A DNA stretch of 40,257 nucleotides from G026625185 sp963727835. GTDB taxonomy: Bacteria > Desulfobacterota > WTBG01 > JAGOGO01. The translations under genes were made by a program, and so were the position numbers. Below the pieces are notes generated by a model that made no database searches, was not told the DNA's origin, and was given only the letters and a program-made list of their open reading frames with translations. This document shows positions 24,282 to 32,280 of this stretch, piece after piece. The stretch lies in assembly GCA_963727835.1 (NCBI GenBank), contig CAVSIB010000003.1, positions 1 to 40,257 on the forward strand, written 5' to 3'. Every line of letters begins with the position of its first letter. The first letter of the stretch is position 1.

Positions 24282-24312
24282 TTGACAAATGAAGAAGATT
24301 ATACCATATAAG
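24282..24312 (+). promoter_or_regulatory. Promoter of the MBL/radical SAM operon
   Basis: TTGACA (24282-24287) with TATAAG (24307-24312) after 19 bases, or ATATAA after 18. It lies about 50 bases before the ATG of the metallo-beta-lactamase-fold gene. A GTGAGG ribosome binding site precedes the ATG. Confidence 0.45.
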
Positions 24313-24359
24313 GGTAGCCTGTGGAATATTTGTCTTGAATCTTATAGTGTGAGGAATAT

Positions 24360-25019
24360 ATGAAACTTAATGATCACCTCTACTTCTATCATGAGCATGG
24401 GATGCTTGACTGCAATACCTATGTGGTCAAAGATAAACTCGCCCTGATCGTTGATGTGGGTTTGGGGAATAACCTGCCTTTGTTGATTAAGGCTATGGCA
24501 AAGGACAGTATTAGTCCCCAGGAGATAGATATTATTGCCAATACCCATCTCCATATTGATCATACCTGGGCAAATGAGGAGTTTAAAGAAAAGGCGAACG
24601 CCAAGATTAAAATTACTCAGGGCCAAAAGGAAAACTATAACATCAGCATCCGCCAAACCTCTTTGTTTTTTGGTCTTGAACCAGTAGAGTTTAAAGAAGA
24701 CGGGCTTCTTGACTCGGCAATCGATTTAGGTAATATAAAAGTAGAGGTAATTCCAACTCCAGGGCATTCACCCGAGAGCGTTTGCTTTTATGTGCCTGAG
24801 TGCAAAGCTCTTATCTGTGGTGATTTAGTATTTGACCGCAATACCGGCCGCTCTGATCTTCCCGGAGGAAACGGGGAGCAGTTGAAAAAGTCGATTGAAA
24901 AAATTGCGGAACTGGATATCGAGCTTCTTTTGCCGGGGCATATGGGAATAGTTTCCGGAAAGAAAAAAGTAAACGACAACTTTGAATTTTTGAGAACCAA
25001 TGTCTTCCGTTGGCTATAA
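24360..25019 (+). CDS. Metallo-beta-lactamase-fold hydrolase (glyoxalase II-like)
   Basis: A 219-residue cytosolic hydrolase. Zinc ligands follow the family order: NTHLHIDHTWANE (HxHxDH, about residue 62), IPTPGHSPESVCFYV (His near 140), CGDLVFDRNTGRSDLPGG (Asp near 158) and LLPGHMGIV (final His). This group includes glyoxalase II, persulfide dioxygenases and quorum-lactonase-like enzymes, and the exact substrate is open. The stop lies 17 bases inside the next gene, whose ATG is at 25000, so the two are translationally coupled. A pairing with a radical SAM protein suggests the hydrolase processes that enzyme's product or a reactive intermediate. Confidence 0.85.
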   Translation: MKLNDHLYFYHEHGMLDCNTYVVKDKLALIVDVGLGNNLPLLIKAMAKDSISPQEIDIIANTHLHIDHTWANEEFKEKANAKIKITQGQKENYNISIRQTSLFFGLEPVEFKEDGLLDSAIDLGNIKVEVIPTPGHSPESVCFYVPECKALICGDLVFDRNTGRSDLPGGNGEQLKKSIEKIAELDIELLLPGHMGIVSGKKKVNDNFEFLRTNVFRWL

Positions 25020-26175
25020 CAACCGAGAACTTTGCTTTGAACAAGGACCAATTCGGCCTCCCAGCGAAGCCAAGAGCCTTCTGGTGCGGATAACCCGGAA
25101 TTGCCCCTGGAACAAATGTCTTTTTTGCCGGACCTATAAAGGGACGACCTTTAGCCTCCGCTCGTTAGAAGAAATTAAGCGGGATATAGAAACCATAAAA
25201 AAGATTTATGATGAGATCAAAGCCATATCCTGGAAACTGGGGTTAAAGGGAGAGGTGACTGAGGAGGTAGTGCATTACCTCTACCATAACCCTGAAGAAT
25301 ATTTGAGCGGTTTTCTCAGCGTGGCGATGTGGCTTTACTATGGGGAAGGTTCGGTCTTTCTGCAGGACGGAAACAACTTGATGGTTAAGACCAGCGACCT
25401 GATTGAGATATTAGCTCTTCTCAAAAATAGTTTTCCGGAGATAACCAGAATAACTTCGTATGCTCGCGCCAAAACGATTGCCACGAGAAAAACTCTCGAG
25501 GAATTACAGGCGTTGCGGACCGCAGGGCTTTCCCGGATTCATATCGGGCTTGAGAGCGGAAGCGACAAAGTGCTTGCCCTTATTCGCAAAGGGGTTACTG
25601 CGGCGGAGCATATCGATGCCGGCCGGAGGGTGAAGGAAGCGGGTATTTCTCTCTCCGAATATGTCATCCCCGGCTTAGGAGGGAAGAAGTTCTCGGAGGA
25701 GCACGCTCTTGAGACTGCGCGAGTTCTCAATGCGATTAATCCTGATTTTATCCGATTGAGGACGCTGAGGGTTGTTGCTGGAGCAGGGCTGGACGAAAAA
25801 AAGGTTTCCGGAGAATTTGAACCCATAAGTGATGAAGAAATTGTGCGGGAGATACGGCTGATGGTCGAACACCTTGAGGGGATTGACAGCTACTTTGTGA
25901 GCGACCACATTCTTAACCTGCTCGAGGAAGTGGAAGGAAAGCTTCCGGAGGATAAGGAAAAGATGCTGGCAGTGATGGACCGTTTTCTCGCTTTGCCCTT
26001 TGAAGAAAAATGCAATTTCCGACTGGGGCGAAGAGCAAGTATTTACCGCACCCTTGCTGATCTCAAGAACCAAGGGCTTTATCAGCAGGTGGATAAGGCG
26101 CTTAAGCAGATCATGGCTCCGGACGGAGATGGGCTTGAGGAAACGATTGATGAGCTTACCAAGAGGTTTGTTTAA
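25000..26175 (+). CDS. Radical SAM protein with CX4CX2C cluster motif
   Basis: A 391-residue enzyme. The iron-sulfur motif is NCPWNKCLFCRTYKG: four residues between the first two cysteines, not the usual three. This spacing recurs in a B12-lacking radical SAM group whose members also share the preceding PPSEAKSLLVRITR. The core includes LSRIHIGLESGSDKVL and AGISLSEYVIPGLGGKKF, the SAM-binding beta-barrel strands. No SPASM-type extra cysteines are visible. The reaction is unknown. Its ATG lies inside the end of the MBL gene. The stop codon overlaps the stop of the convergent acyl-CoA-synthetase-like gene (TTTAA shared at 26172-26175). Confidence 0.85.
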   Translation: MSSVGYNNRELCFEQGPIRPPSEAKSLLVRITRNCPWNKCLFCRTYKGTTFSLRSLEEIKRDIETIKKIYDEIKAISWKLGLKGEVTEEVVHYLYHNPEEYLSGFLSVAMWLYYGEGSVFLQDGNNLMVKTSDLIEILALLKNSFPEITRITSYARAKTIATRKTLEELQALRTAGLSRIHIGLESGSDKVLALIRKGVTAAEHIDAGRRVKEAGISLSEYVIPGLGGKKFSEEHALETARVLNAINPDFIRLRTLRVVAGAGLDEKKVSGEFEPISDEEIVREIRLMVEHLEGIDSYFVSDHILNLLEEVEGKLPEDKEKMLAVMDRFLALPFEEKCNFRLGRRASIYRTLADLKNQGLYQQVDKALKQIMAPDGDGLEETIDELTKRFV

Positions 26176-27851
26176 TCGTAAATAATCGTTAAGGGCTGTT
26201 CTTCAGCTGCCTTAATTTCTTTGATTGCTTCCTGCCTTAATTCATTGCGGTCAAGGGTTGTTCCCTCTTTTTCACCTGGAAAGTGTTCCACTAATGTTAT
26301 CCATCGGGGAATGTTATGGCGGGAAATTTCATTGCGGAAATATTCCCGGATGGATTGCGCGCTGGAGACTACCCCGTTATTGGTTTTGACAAAGGCAAAA
26401 ACTTCTTCTCCCAAACGCCGGCTGGGAACTCCTACCACCCGCGCATCAAGTACTCCGGGGAAAGAAAGAAGGTATTTTTCCACTTCTAGGGGATAAATAT
26501 TTTCTCCTCCCCGGATGAGCATGTTCCGCCCCCGGCCGGTTATGCGGTAAAAACCATCTTCGTCTTTCGTCCCCAGGTCGCCGGTATGGAACCACCCATC
26601 CTTATCCATGAGTTCTGTGGTTTCTTGAGGCATGTTATAGTATCCCTTCATCATCACCGACGTGCGAACACAAATCTCTCCACTGTGTCCAGTCGGCAAA
26701 TCTTCCCCGGTTTGAGGATTGATTATTTTTAACTCCATCCCTTCTAAAGGTTCTCCAACGGTATAGAGGATTTTCTCTCTTCTTTTTTCCTTGCACGAGG
26801 TTTGGGTTAACACTCCAATTTCAGTGATCCCATAAGCGATGGTAAGTTCAGGAATAGACATGGTTTCGATGGTTTGTTGCATCAGATCCGGAGGGCAAAA
26901 ATCACCGGACATCATACCGGTTCGCAAGCTTTTAAGGTTGAACTTGGAAAACTCCGCATGGTTGAGAAGATCCGCAAAGATGGTTGGGACTCCGTATAAA
27001 GCGGTACAGCGTTTTTCCTCTAAAAGCTTCAGAACTTCAAGAGCGGTGTATTTAGGCACGGTGACTATTGGGGTGTGGGTTGAAAAACACGCCATCAGGC
27101 CCACCCAGAAACCAAAGATATAATGAAAGGGGATTGGCAGGCAAAGGACGTCCGAAGGGCCAAAATTCTGGTTTTTGGCAATCGGCAGACCATTGTTGAT
27201 CAGCCCAAAATGGGTAAGCATGGCGCCTCGGGAATAACCAGTCAGCCCACAGGTAAATTTAATCAGGACAGGGTCAAAAGGGGAAATTTTTTCTTTAAGA
27301 AACGGAAGATCCGACTTGGGTACTTTGCTTGCTTCCTTTAATAAATCTTCATAATTGAGAAACCCTGAGGTGGTGCTGTCTCCGATAACAATGACTTTTT
27401 TAAACAAAGGAAGCTCACCGGAAGCGACCTCACCTGAGGAAAAGACTTGCAGGTCCGGGATAGCTTTTTTAAGAATTTCTTCATTGTCAGTTCCGTTTAT
27501 TTCCTTGACTAGGAATAAAACCTTAACCTCTGCGGTTTTTAGGTAATATACGAGATCGCGTGATCGGGTATTGGGGTTTATTGGAACCATGACTGCCCCG
27601 AGTTTACTGATGCCCAAAAAGAGAAAAACCCATTCAGGGATGTTGTGTGCCCAGACCCCTATTTTATCTCCTCTTTGAACGCCCACGCTCATCATTCCTT
27701 GAGCCAATTGGTCAGAAATGTCCTTAAGCGCTCCAAAGGTAAAATCCCCTTGATCAGGAGTAATCAATGCTTTCTGCGCAGGCCGTTTATCTACTTGACG
27801 ATCAAAAAACTCTCCTAATGAAAGATCATTAATCCAATCCTGGTAGTGCAA
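26172..27851 (-). CDS. Acyl-CoA synthetase (AMP-binding) family protein with altered catalytic motifs
   Basis: A 559-residue member of the ANL adenylating superfamily with both subdomains. Normal motifs: YGITEIG, WFHTGDLGTKDEDGFYRITG (ATP/hinge Asp) and GRNMLIRGGENIYPLEVE. Two key sites are changed: the P-loop, normally TSGTTGxPKG, reads TCGLTGYSRG (about residues 200-209, with Cys, Leu, Ser and Arg in place of Ser, Thr, Pro and Lys), and the C-terminal A10 motif, normally (S/T)GK(I/V), reads EGTTLDR near 530 with no lysine. That lysine is essential for adenylate formation in characterised enzymes, so activity is doubtful or altered. A MarR-family gene lies 45 bases upstream and is probably co-transcribed. 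Confidence 0.88.
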   Translation of the reverse strand: MHYQDWINDLSLGEFFDRQVDKRPAQKALITPDQGDFTFGALKDISDQLAQGMMSVGVQRGDKIGVWAHNIPEWVFLFLGISKLGAVMVPINPNTRSRDLVYYLKTAEVKVLFLVKEINGTDNEEILKKAIPDLQVFSSGEVASGELPLFKKVIVIGDSTTSGFLNYEDLLKEASKVPKSDLPFLKEKISPFDPVLIKFTCGLTGYSRGAMLTHFGLINNGLPIAKNQNFGPSDVLCLPIPFHYIFGFWVGLMACFSTHTPIVTVPKYTALEVLKLLEEKRCTALYGVPTIFADLLNHAEFSKFNLKSLRTGMMSGDFCPPDLMQQTIETMSIPELTIAYGITEIGVLTQTSCKEKRREKILYTVGEPLEGMELKIINPQTGEDLPTGHSGEICVRTSVMMKGYYNMPQETTELMDKDGWFHTGDLGTKDEDGFYRITGRGRNMLIRGGENIYPLEVEKYLLSFPGVLDARVVGVPSRRLGEEVFAFVKTNNGVVSSAQSIREYFRNEISRHNIPRWITLVEHFPGEKEGTTLDRNELRQEAIKEIKAAEEQPLTIIYD

Positions 27852-27895
27852 CGTGTCCTCCTGAGTTGATGAGTAATGATTTAAGGAAAAGGTGG

Positions 27896-28417
27896 TTACC
27901 TGCTAAAGGTGTCCGATGCTGGCGCTTTTTCATGGGAAAGCCCTTCAGTCATCTTTTTTAGGAGCAGGGAAAGCTGTTTCAGCTCTTCCTGGGAGAGGCA
28001 GCGCATCAAAGGGACAAACTCTTCTTCATAGGCAGAAAGAATTTCTCCAAAGAGCTGTTCGCCCTTGGGGGTGAGTCTTACCCACATTTTTCGGTGGTCC
28101 TTTTTATCCTGATCCCTGATAACAAAATCATCCCTTTCCAAATGATCCACAATCGTGGTGATATTTCCTTTAGTAACCAGCAATTCTTTACCCAGCTTTC
28201 CTAGTGGCATATCTCCTTGGAGTCCTATGGTCGTTAGCACGTAAAGTTGGGGCAGGGTTACCCCTTTTTTACCGACTTTTTTTCGGATTTCGGTGGAAAT
28301 AACGGTATAAACCCTTAAAATTCTTACCCACACCCCGATGGAGAGTTCTTTTAGTAAGCCCCTTCTGGAACGGGATAAAGAGGATGTAAGGATTTTTATG
28401 CTGGGAGAATCCTGCAT
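27896..28417 (-). CDS. MarR-family transcriptional regulator
   Basis: A 173-residue regulator. The winged helix-turn-helix is clear: VTLPQLYVLTTIGLQGDMPL, GKLGKELLVTKGNITTIVDH (recognition helix), LERDDFVIRDQDKKDHRKMW and the wing VRLTPKGEQLF. Flanking helices form the dimer interface. MarR proteins release DNA on binding phenolic or acyl-CoA-like ligands. Here it precedes the acyl-CoA-synthetase-like gene by 45 bases and is likely autoregulatory for that pair. The N-terminal extension (about 25 residues) is longer than usual, so a later start is possible. A promoter candidate lies at 28454-28482. Confidence 0.9.
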   Translation of the reverse strand: MQDSPSIKILTSSLSRSRRGLLKELSIGVWVRILRVYTVISTEIRKKVGKKGVTLPQLYVLTTIGLQGDMPLGKLGKELLVTKGNITTIVDHLERDDFVIRDQDKKDHRKMWVRLTPKGEQLFGEILSAYEEEFVPLMRCLSQEELKQLSLLLKKMTEGLSHEKAPASDTFSR

Positions 28418-28453
28418 TTCACTAAAGAAGCTAAGATTTTTTTTAAGGCTAAA

Positions 28454-28482
28454 TTTTTACCATAATGATTTAGGAAAGTCAA
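28454..28482 (-). promoter_or_regulatory. Promoter of the marR/acyl-CoA-synthetase unit
   Basis: Minus strand: TTGACT (complement of 28477-28482), 17-base spacer, TAAAAA (complement of 28454-28459). The transcript would begin about 30 bases before the MarR ATG. The -35 matches five of six consensus bases. Confidence 0.42.
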
Positions 28483-28614
28483 TTTATTTCCCTGATAAGG
28501 TTTTTTAAAAAACTTTAATAATTTTTATAATGAATTGAAATAAAAATGTTTATGCCGAAAAGAACAGCCGCATTTTCTTTGGTGCTTTTTTGCCTTCAGA
28601 CAATTTTTGTTTGG

Positions 28615-28642
28615 TTGACAATAGGCTCCGGAAAAATCTAAT
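28615..28642 (+). promoter_or_regulatory. Orphan plus-strand promoter, antisense to the crp/fnr remnant
   Basis: A perfect TTGACA (28615-28620), a 16-base spacer, and TCTAAT (28637-28642, five of six). No open frame follows on the plus strand. A hairpin, CCTTGC/GCAAGG (28655-28670), begins close to the predicted start and is followed by T-rich sequence (28681-28697), so a short non-coding transcript is conceivable. Confidence 0.42.
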
Positions 28643-28654
28643 CCTTTTTGAAAG

Positions 28655-28697
28655 CCTTGCTCAAGCAAGGTGTTGCATGCTTGTTTTGTTTTTATCA
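28655..28697 (+). terminator. Hairpin plus T-rich tail, possible terminator or sRNA 3' end
   Basis: Six-base arms CCTTGC (28655-28660) and GCAAGG (28665-28670) around TCAA, then TGTTGCATGCTTGTTTTGTTTTT. The T-rich tail starts late for a canonical rho-independent terminator. The interest lies in its position directly after the orphan promoter. Confidence 0.28.
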
Positions 28698-28744
28698 AAA
28701 GAGTTACTGAAATTTGTCAGTTGCTATTTTTCGGAAATCTTTTG

Positions 28745-29227
28745 AACGCGTGAAAGATTTAGGAGGGAGCTTGAGTTTGTATCAATATCAATCAAATTTT
28801 CTCGCTTAAAATCTTGGAGAATACGTATCGCAGTCTCCTCACAAAGCCCCACTCCTTCAGCAAACTAAGGGCAAGACGAAATCATGTCGCTGTCCATCAA
28901 AGAGGTTTTCAGAGAGATCGAGGATGAAGGATGTTATTTGGGAACGAGCATTTTTTGTCCCCGTTCCTTTTTGATTTGATAGGAACGAACCAACTTTTTT
29001 TCATGAATTCAAGAAAAAATATTCCGGTCTTTGGTTTTCGTTTCAGCAGGCTTTTTAACAGGTTTTTATCAATAGCGCACAGTTCACAATCCACTAAAGT
29101 TTTCGGACTATGGTAACCAAAATCCTCAAAAAGACAACGAATGTTTAAGATATCTTCTTTGCTTTCTTCATCAAAATCTTTCAAGGAATGGCCATAGAAC
29201 ACGATACAATTCTTACAAATTGTCCCT
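28745..29227 (-). pseudogene. Crp/Fnr-family regulator, decayed
   Basis: Pieces of a Crp/Fnr regulator can be followed on the minus strand. Near 29220-29150: ICKNCIVFYGHSLKDFDEE, the N-terminal Cys-x2-Cys-x-V-F entry. It passes without the usual 70-residue cyclic-nucleotide beta-roll into SPKTLVDCELCAIDKNLLKSLL (end of the roll and dimer helix), ending FLEFMKKSW. After a disrupted stretch with a TAG, the DNA-binding helix appears near 28850-28770: GLCEETAIRILQDFKRENLI. No frame joins the parts and the beta-roll is largely lost, so the gene is dead. The deletion resembles that in the ubiD remnant. Flanking transcription starts may be leftovers of this gene. Confidence 0.6.
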
Positions 29228-29417
29228 TTGCAATAGCTTAGTGATTATTTCCAAGAAAAAACTATTTTTCTAATTAAATCTTAGAGTTAAGATAGTTGAA
29301 ATAAAAATTTTTTTATGCTAAAAAATCTAAAAAGAGATTTTTCCGTCCTTTTTCAAGGGGATAGATATCTTCTGGAAGAATAACCATATAATTATAATTT
29401 GAAAGGAGGGACGCATT

Positions 29418-29630
29418 ATGGGGAAAGTTCTGAGTATCTTTGGAGGAACAATAGCCACCCTTATTGGTATCATTCTTCTTGTTAAATGGATAACGAATGT
29501 CATAATAGGCCTGCAATTTTGCATTGTGGTAGCGCTATTTCTCGGGGGTTTGATGGCAGTATTGTTTGGAATAATTGAAATCAGAGATGCCAGAGAACTT
29601 AAAAAAATGGAGCAAGAAGAAAAGAAATAA
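29418..29630 (+). CDS. 70-residue two-span membrane protein
   Basis: A small membrane protein. Span one, IFGGTIATLIGIILLVKWI; span two, CIVVALFLGGLMAVLFGII; then a charged amphipathic tail (IRDARELKKMEQEEKK). The ribosome binding site is strong (AAAGGAGG, nine bases before the ATG at 29418) and a TATAAT sits at 29387-29392. I do not know the family by name. The tail with alternating charges may bind a partner or membrane surface. It stands alone between the crp/fnr remnant and convergent trmFO. Confidence 0.68.
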   Translation: MGKVLSIFGGTIATLIGIILLVKWITNVIIGLQFCIVVALFLGGLMAVLFGIIEIRDARELKKMEQEEKK

Positions 29631-29653
29631 AACCGAAACCAGACTTGTCTTCA

Positions 29654-30970
29654 TTATCCTGTCAGTATTTCCTTTCGCCAATCCTCAATGTGCTTTAAAG
29701 CTTGCTGAATAAGAAAATCGCGGCGGTCTCTTTTTTTAACTCCTGATGGTATGGGTGGAAATAGCCCGTAAGTGACGTTCATGGGCTGAAAATGATCAGG
29801 ATCAGCAGTCGTAATGTAGTTTAATAAGGCCCCGGTTGCAGTGGTGGGTGATGGGATCACTAATTGTTTCTTTAGGATAAAACGGGATGCATTAATGCCC
29901 GCTACCATCCCCATAGCAGCAGATTCTACATATCCCTCAACCCCCGTGATCTGACCGGCAAAAAATATCTTCGTTTCTTTTTGTAGCTGAAGGGTGGGAA
30001 ATAACAGGGTGGGAGAATTTATAAAAATATTGCGGTGGCAACTTCCGAGACGAACAAAACTTGCTTTTTCTAAGCCAGGAATAAGTCGAAATAGCCGTTT
30101 TTGTTCCGGCCAGGTTAGGCGAGTTTGGAACCCCACCATATTATAAATTGTCCGCTCTTTGTTCTCTGGACGAAGCTGTACGACGGCATGGGGTTGTTTC
30201 CCAGTCCGGGGATCTTTTAACCCCACTGGTTTCAATGGGCCAAAAGCCAAGGTGTCTTTCCCTCGGTCAGCCATTTCTTCAATGGGGAGGCATCCCTCAA
30301 AGAAAATAGCTTTTTCAAAATCTCTTGGAAGAACTTTTTCAGCACTCACGATCTCAGCTACGAGGCGATAATATTCCTCTTGGTTGAGGGGGCAATTGAG
30401 GTAATCATCACCACCACGATTATAGCGGGAAGCCCGAAACGCAATGTTTAAGTTGATGGAATCCGCCTCAACTACCGGAGAAATAGCATCATAAAAAAAA
30501 AGATAATTTTTCCCAACCAGATTTGTTATCTCTTCGGATAAAGACGGTGAGGTGAGTGGGCCGGATGCGAAAATGAGGGGCCTTTGGAGGGGAATCCTTG
30601 TAACTTCCTCACGGATGAGGGTTATGTTTTTTTGTTGCTCAAGAGCAGAGGTGATGAAGGATGAAAACTTCGCCCGATCCACTGCCAAAGCTCCTCCAGC
30701 GGGTATTCGCGTGGCATCAGCAGCCAGCATAAAAAGAGACCCCACGCGTCTCATTTCCTCTTTGAGGAGCCCAACGGCATTTTCTAAGGATTCGGCGCGA
30801 AACGAATTGCTGCAAACTAATTCTGCCAGGTTTGGGGAGTTATGTGCAGGGGAAAACCGGCACGGTTTCATTTCCCACAGAATAACTTTTATCCCTCTCT
30901 GAGCAGCCTGCCAAGCCGCCTCACTTCCGGCTAACCCACCGCCAATTATAGTGATTTCCTTGCTGTACAT
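29654..30970 (-). CDS. trmFO: Methylenetetrahydrofolate--tRNA-(uracil-5-)-methyltransferase TrmFO
   Basis: A 438-residue FAD enzyme that makes m5U54 (ribothymidine) in the tRNA T-loop, using methylenetetrahydrofolate as carbon source and FADH2 as reductant. The N-terminus has the dinucleotide fold TIIGGGLAGSEAAWQ; LAELVCSNSFRAESL carries the first conserved Cys, and FEGCLPIEEMADRG the second. The GQITGVEGYVESAAMG motif near residue 330 is diagnostic. The length is normal and the frame undamaged, unlike several neighbours. It is found in Firmicutes, Cyanobacteria and many Delta/Nitrospirota-type genomes in place of SAM-dependent TrmA. The product ends YITTADPDHFQPMNVTYGLF and a short tail. It is monocistronic here, transcribed away from plsX. 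Confidence 0.96.
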   Translation of the reverse strand: MYSKEITIIGGGLAGSEAAWQAAQRGIKVILWEMKPCRFSPAHNSPNLAELVCSNSFRAESLENAVGLLKEEMRRVGSLFMLAADATRIPAGGALAVDRAKFSSFITSALEQQKNITLIREEVTRIPLQRPLIFASGPLTSPSLSEEITNLVGKNYLFFYDAISPVVEADSINLNIAFRASRYNRGGDDYLNCPLNQEEYYRLVAEIVSAEKVLPRDFEKAIFFEGCLPIEEMADRGKDTLAFGPLKPVGLKDPRTGKQPHAVVQLRPENKERTIYNMVGFQTRLTWPEQKRLFRLIPGLEKASFVRLGSCHRNIFINSPTLLFPTLQLQKETKIFFAGQITGVEGYVESAAMGMVAGINASRFILKKQLVIPSPTTATGALLNYITTADPDHFQPMNVTYGLFPPIPSGVKKRDRRDFLIQQALKHIEDWRKEILTG

Positions 30971-31069
30971 GAGTTGTTAATCGCCTTTTCATTATAAGAA
31001 TCTATAAGAATAATTATTATATATTATTTACTTTATCGTTGGGATGCAAGAGGTTCAGAAGTCAGGTGC

Positions 31070-31098
31070 TTGACAGGAGAGTTGATTACCGTTATAGT
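31070..31098 (+). promoter_or_regulatory. Near-consensus promoter of plsX
   Basis: TTGACA (31070-31075), exactly 17 bases, TATAGT (31093-31098, five of six). The predicted start near 31105 gives a 30-base leader to the plsX ATG at 31136. The strongest sigma-70-type promoter seen in the window. Confidence 0.62.
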
Positions 31099-31135
31099 CC
31101 ATCTGAAAAAATGTTCACCTTAAAAAGAGTTGAGA

Positions 31136-32230
31136 ATGGGTTTTGATAATTCCAGAGAAATTTCCGTTAAAAAAATAGCAGTAGACGCTATGGGGGGAGA
31201 TTTTGCCCCAGAAATGGTGGTTAAAGGGGCAGTGTTAGCTGCAAAGCACTTTAATATTAGCAGCATCTTAGTGGGATATGAAGATAAAATAAGGGCAGAG
31301 CTTGAGAAAAACAAAGGCCAAAATCTTCCTATTGAAGTCTACCATGCTCCCGAAGTAATCGAAATGGGTGAAGAACCGTATCATATGATCCGTAAAAAGA
31401 AATATTCTTCTCTTCGGATTGCTTTTGAACTGGTGCGGCAGAATGAAGCTCAGGCTTTAATGAGTGCGGGAAATTCCGGAGCAGTGGTTTACGGAGCACT
31501 TTTTGTTCTCAAACGGATTAAAAATATCAGTCGCCCTGGTATTGCTACTCTTATGCCCAGTTTAAAGGGAAGGGTAATGGTCATTGACGCTGGAGCGAAT
31601 ACTCTTTGCCGGCCTCAAAATTTGGCTCAATTTGCTCTCATGGGCTCAGTTTATTTTAAACATGTTTTCGGCATTCTTAATCCGAAAGTTGGGGTTTTAA
31701 GCAACGGGGAGGAGGAAACCAAAGGGACTGATCTAACCCGGGAGGCAAATGAACTTTTAAAAAAGAGCACGCTTAACTATATTGGCTATGCGGAAGGGAA
31801 AGATGTTTTTGCTGGAGATGTAGATATCGTAGTATGCGATGGTTTTGTGGGTAATGTGCTTCTCAAGGTGGCTGAAGGGATGGCCGAAAGCATGATAACG
31901 AGTTTGCGTGGTGAGATCCAAAGTCGGTTTTTTTCCCGCATTGGTTACCTTTTTGCTAAGAAATCATTTGCAAACTTCAAAAAGCGGGTTGATTATGCGG
32001 AATATGGAGGCGCCCCTTTGCTGGGGGTGGACAAACCCGTTATTATTGCCCATGGCAAGTCAAATGACCGGGCAATAATGAACGCCATTCGGGTTGCTCA
32101 TGAATATGTTAAAAAAGATATTGTTGGCAAGCTGATCGAAGAAGTCGAACATGATGAGACACAACACGGCCTTAAAAAAAAGCATCCTTTTTTAGACAAA
32201 ATTATTCATACCGGTAATTACACTCCTTAA
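31136..32230 (+). CDS. plsX: Phosphate acyltransferase PlsX
   Basis: A 364-residue peripheral membrane enzyme that converts acyl-ACP plus phosphate to acyl-phosphate, the donor for PlsY in phosphatidic acid synthesis. Signature motifs: IAVDAMGGDFAPEMVVKGAV at the N-terminus, SAGNSGAVVYGALF (about 110), IDAGANTLCRPQNLAQFALMG, NGEEETKGTD and FAGDVDIVVCDGFVGNVLLK. The start is ATG 31136; a TTG at 31130 could extend by two residues. Unusually, rpmF does not precede it and fabH does not follow. The gene has its own strong promoter and an inverted repeat around its stop (CACTCCTTAAA ... TTTAGGAGTG, 32221-32265). Confidence 0.95.
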   Translation: MGFDNSREISVKKIAVDAMGGDFAPEMVVKGAVLAAKHFNISSILVGYEDKIRAELEKNKGQNLPIEVYHAPEVIEMGEEPYHMIRKKKYSSLRIAFELVRQNEAQALMSAGNSGAVVYGALFVLKRIKNISRPGIATLMPSLKGRVMVIDAGANTLCRPQNLAQFALMGSVYFKHVFGILNPKVGVLSNGEEETKGTDLTREANELLKKSTLNYIGYAEGKDVFAGDVDIVVCDGFVGNVLLKVAEGMAESMITSLRGEIQSRFFSRIGYLFAKKSFANFKKRVDYAEYGGAPLLGVDKPVIIAHGKSNDRAIMNAIRVAHEYVKKDIVGKLIEEVEHDETQHGLKKKHPFLDKIIHTGNYTP

Positions 32231-32280
32231 AGAATCGAGCTGTAAAAAAATTAGTGTTTAGGAGTGGACATCTGCTGTCC
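32221..32280. repeat. Inverted repeats at the end of plsX
   Basis: CACTCCTTAAA (32221-32231, including the stop codon) pairs with TTTAGGAGTG (32257-32266), followed by a small hairpin GGACA/TGTCC (32266-32280). No T-run follows on the plus strand, so rho-independent termination is uncertain. It may limit readthrough between plsX and the convergent SEC-C pseudogene, whose last codon lies at 32281. Confidence 0.35.
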
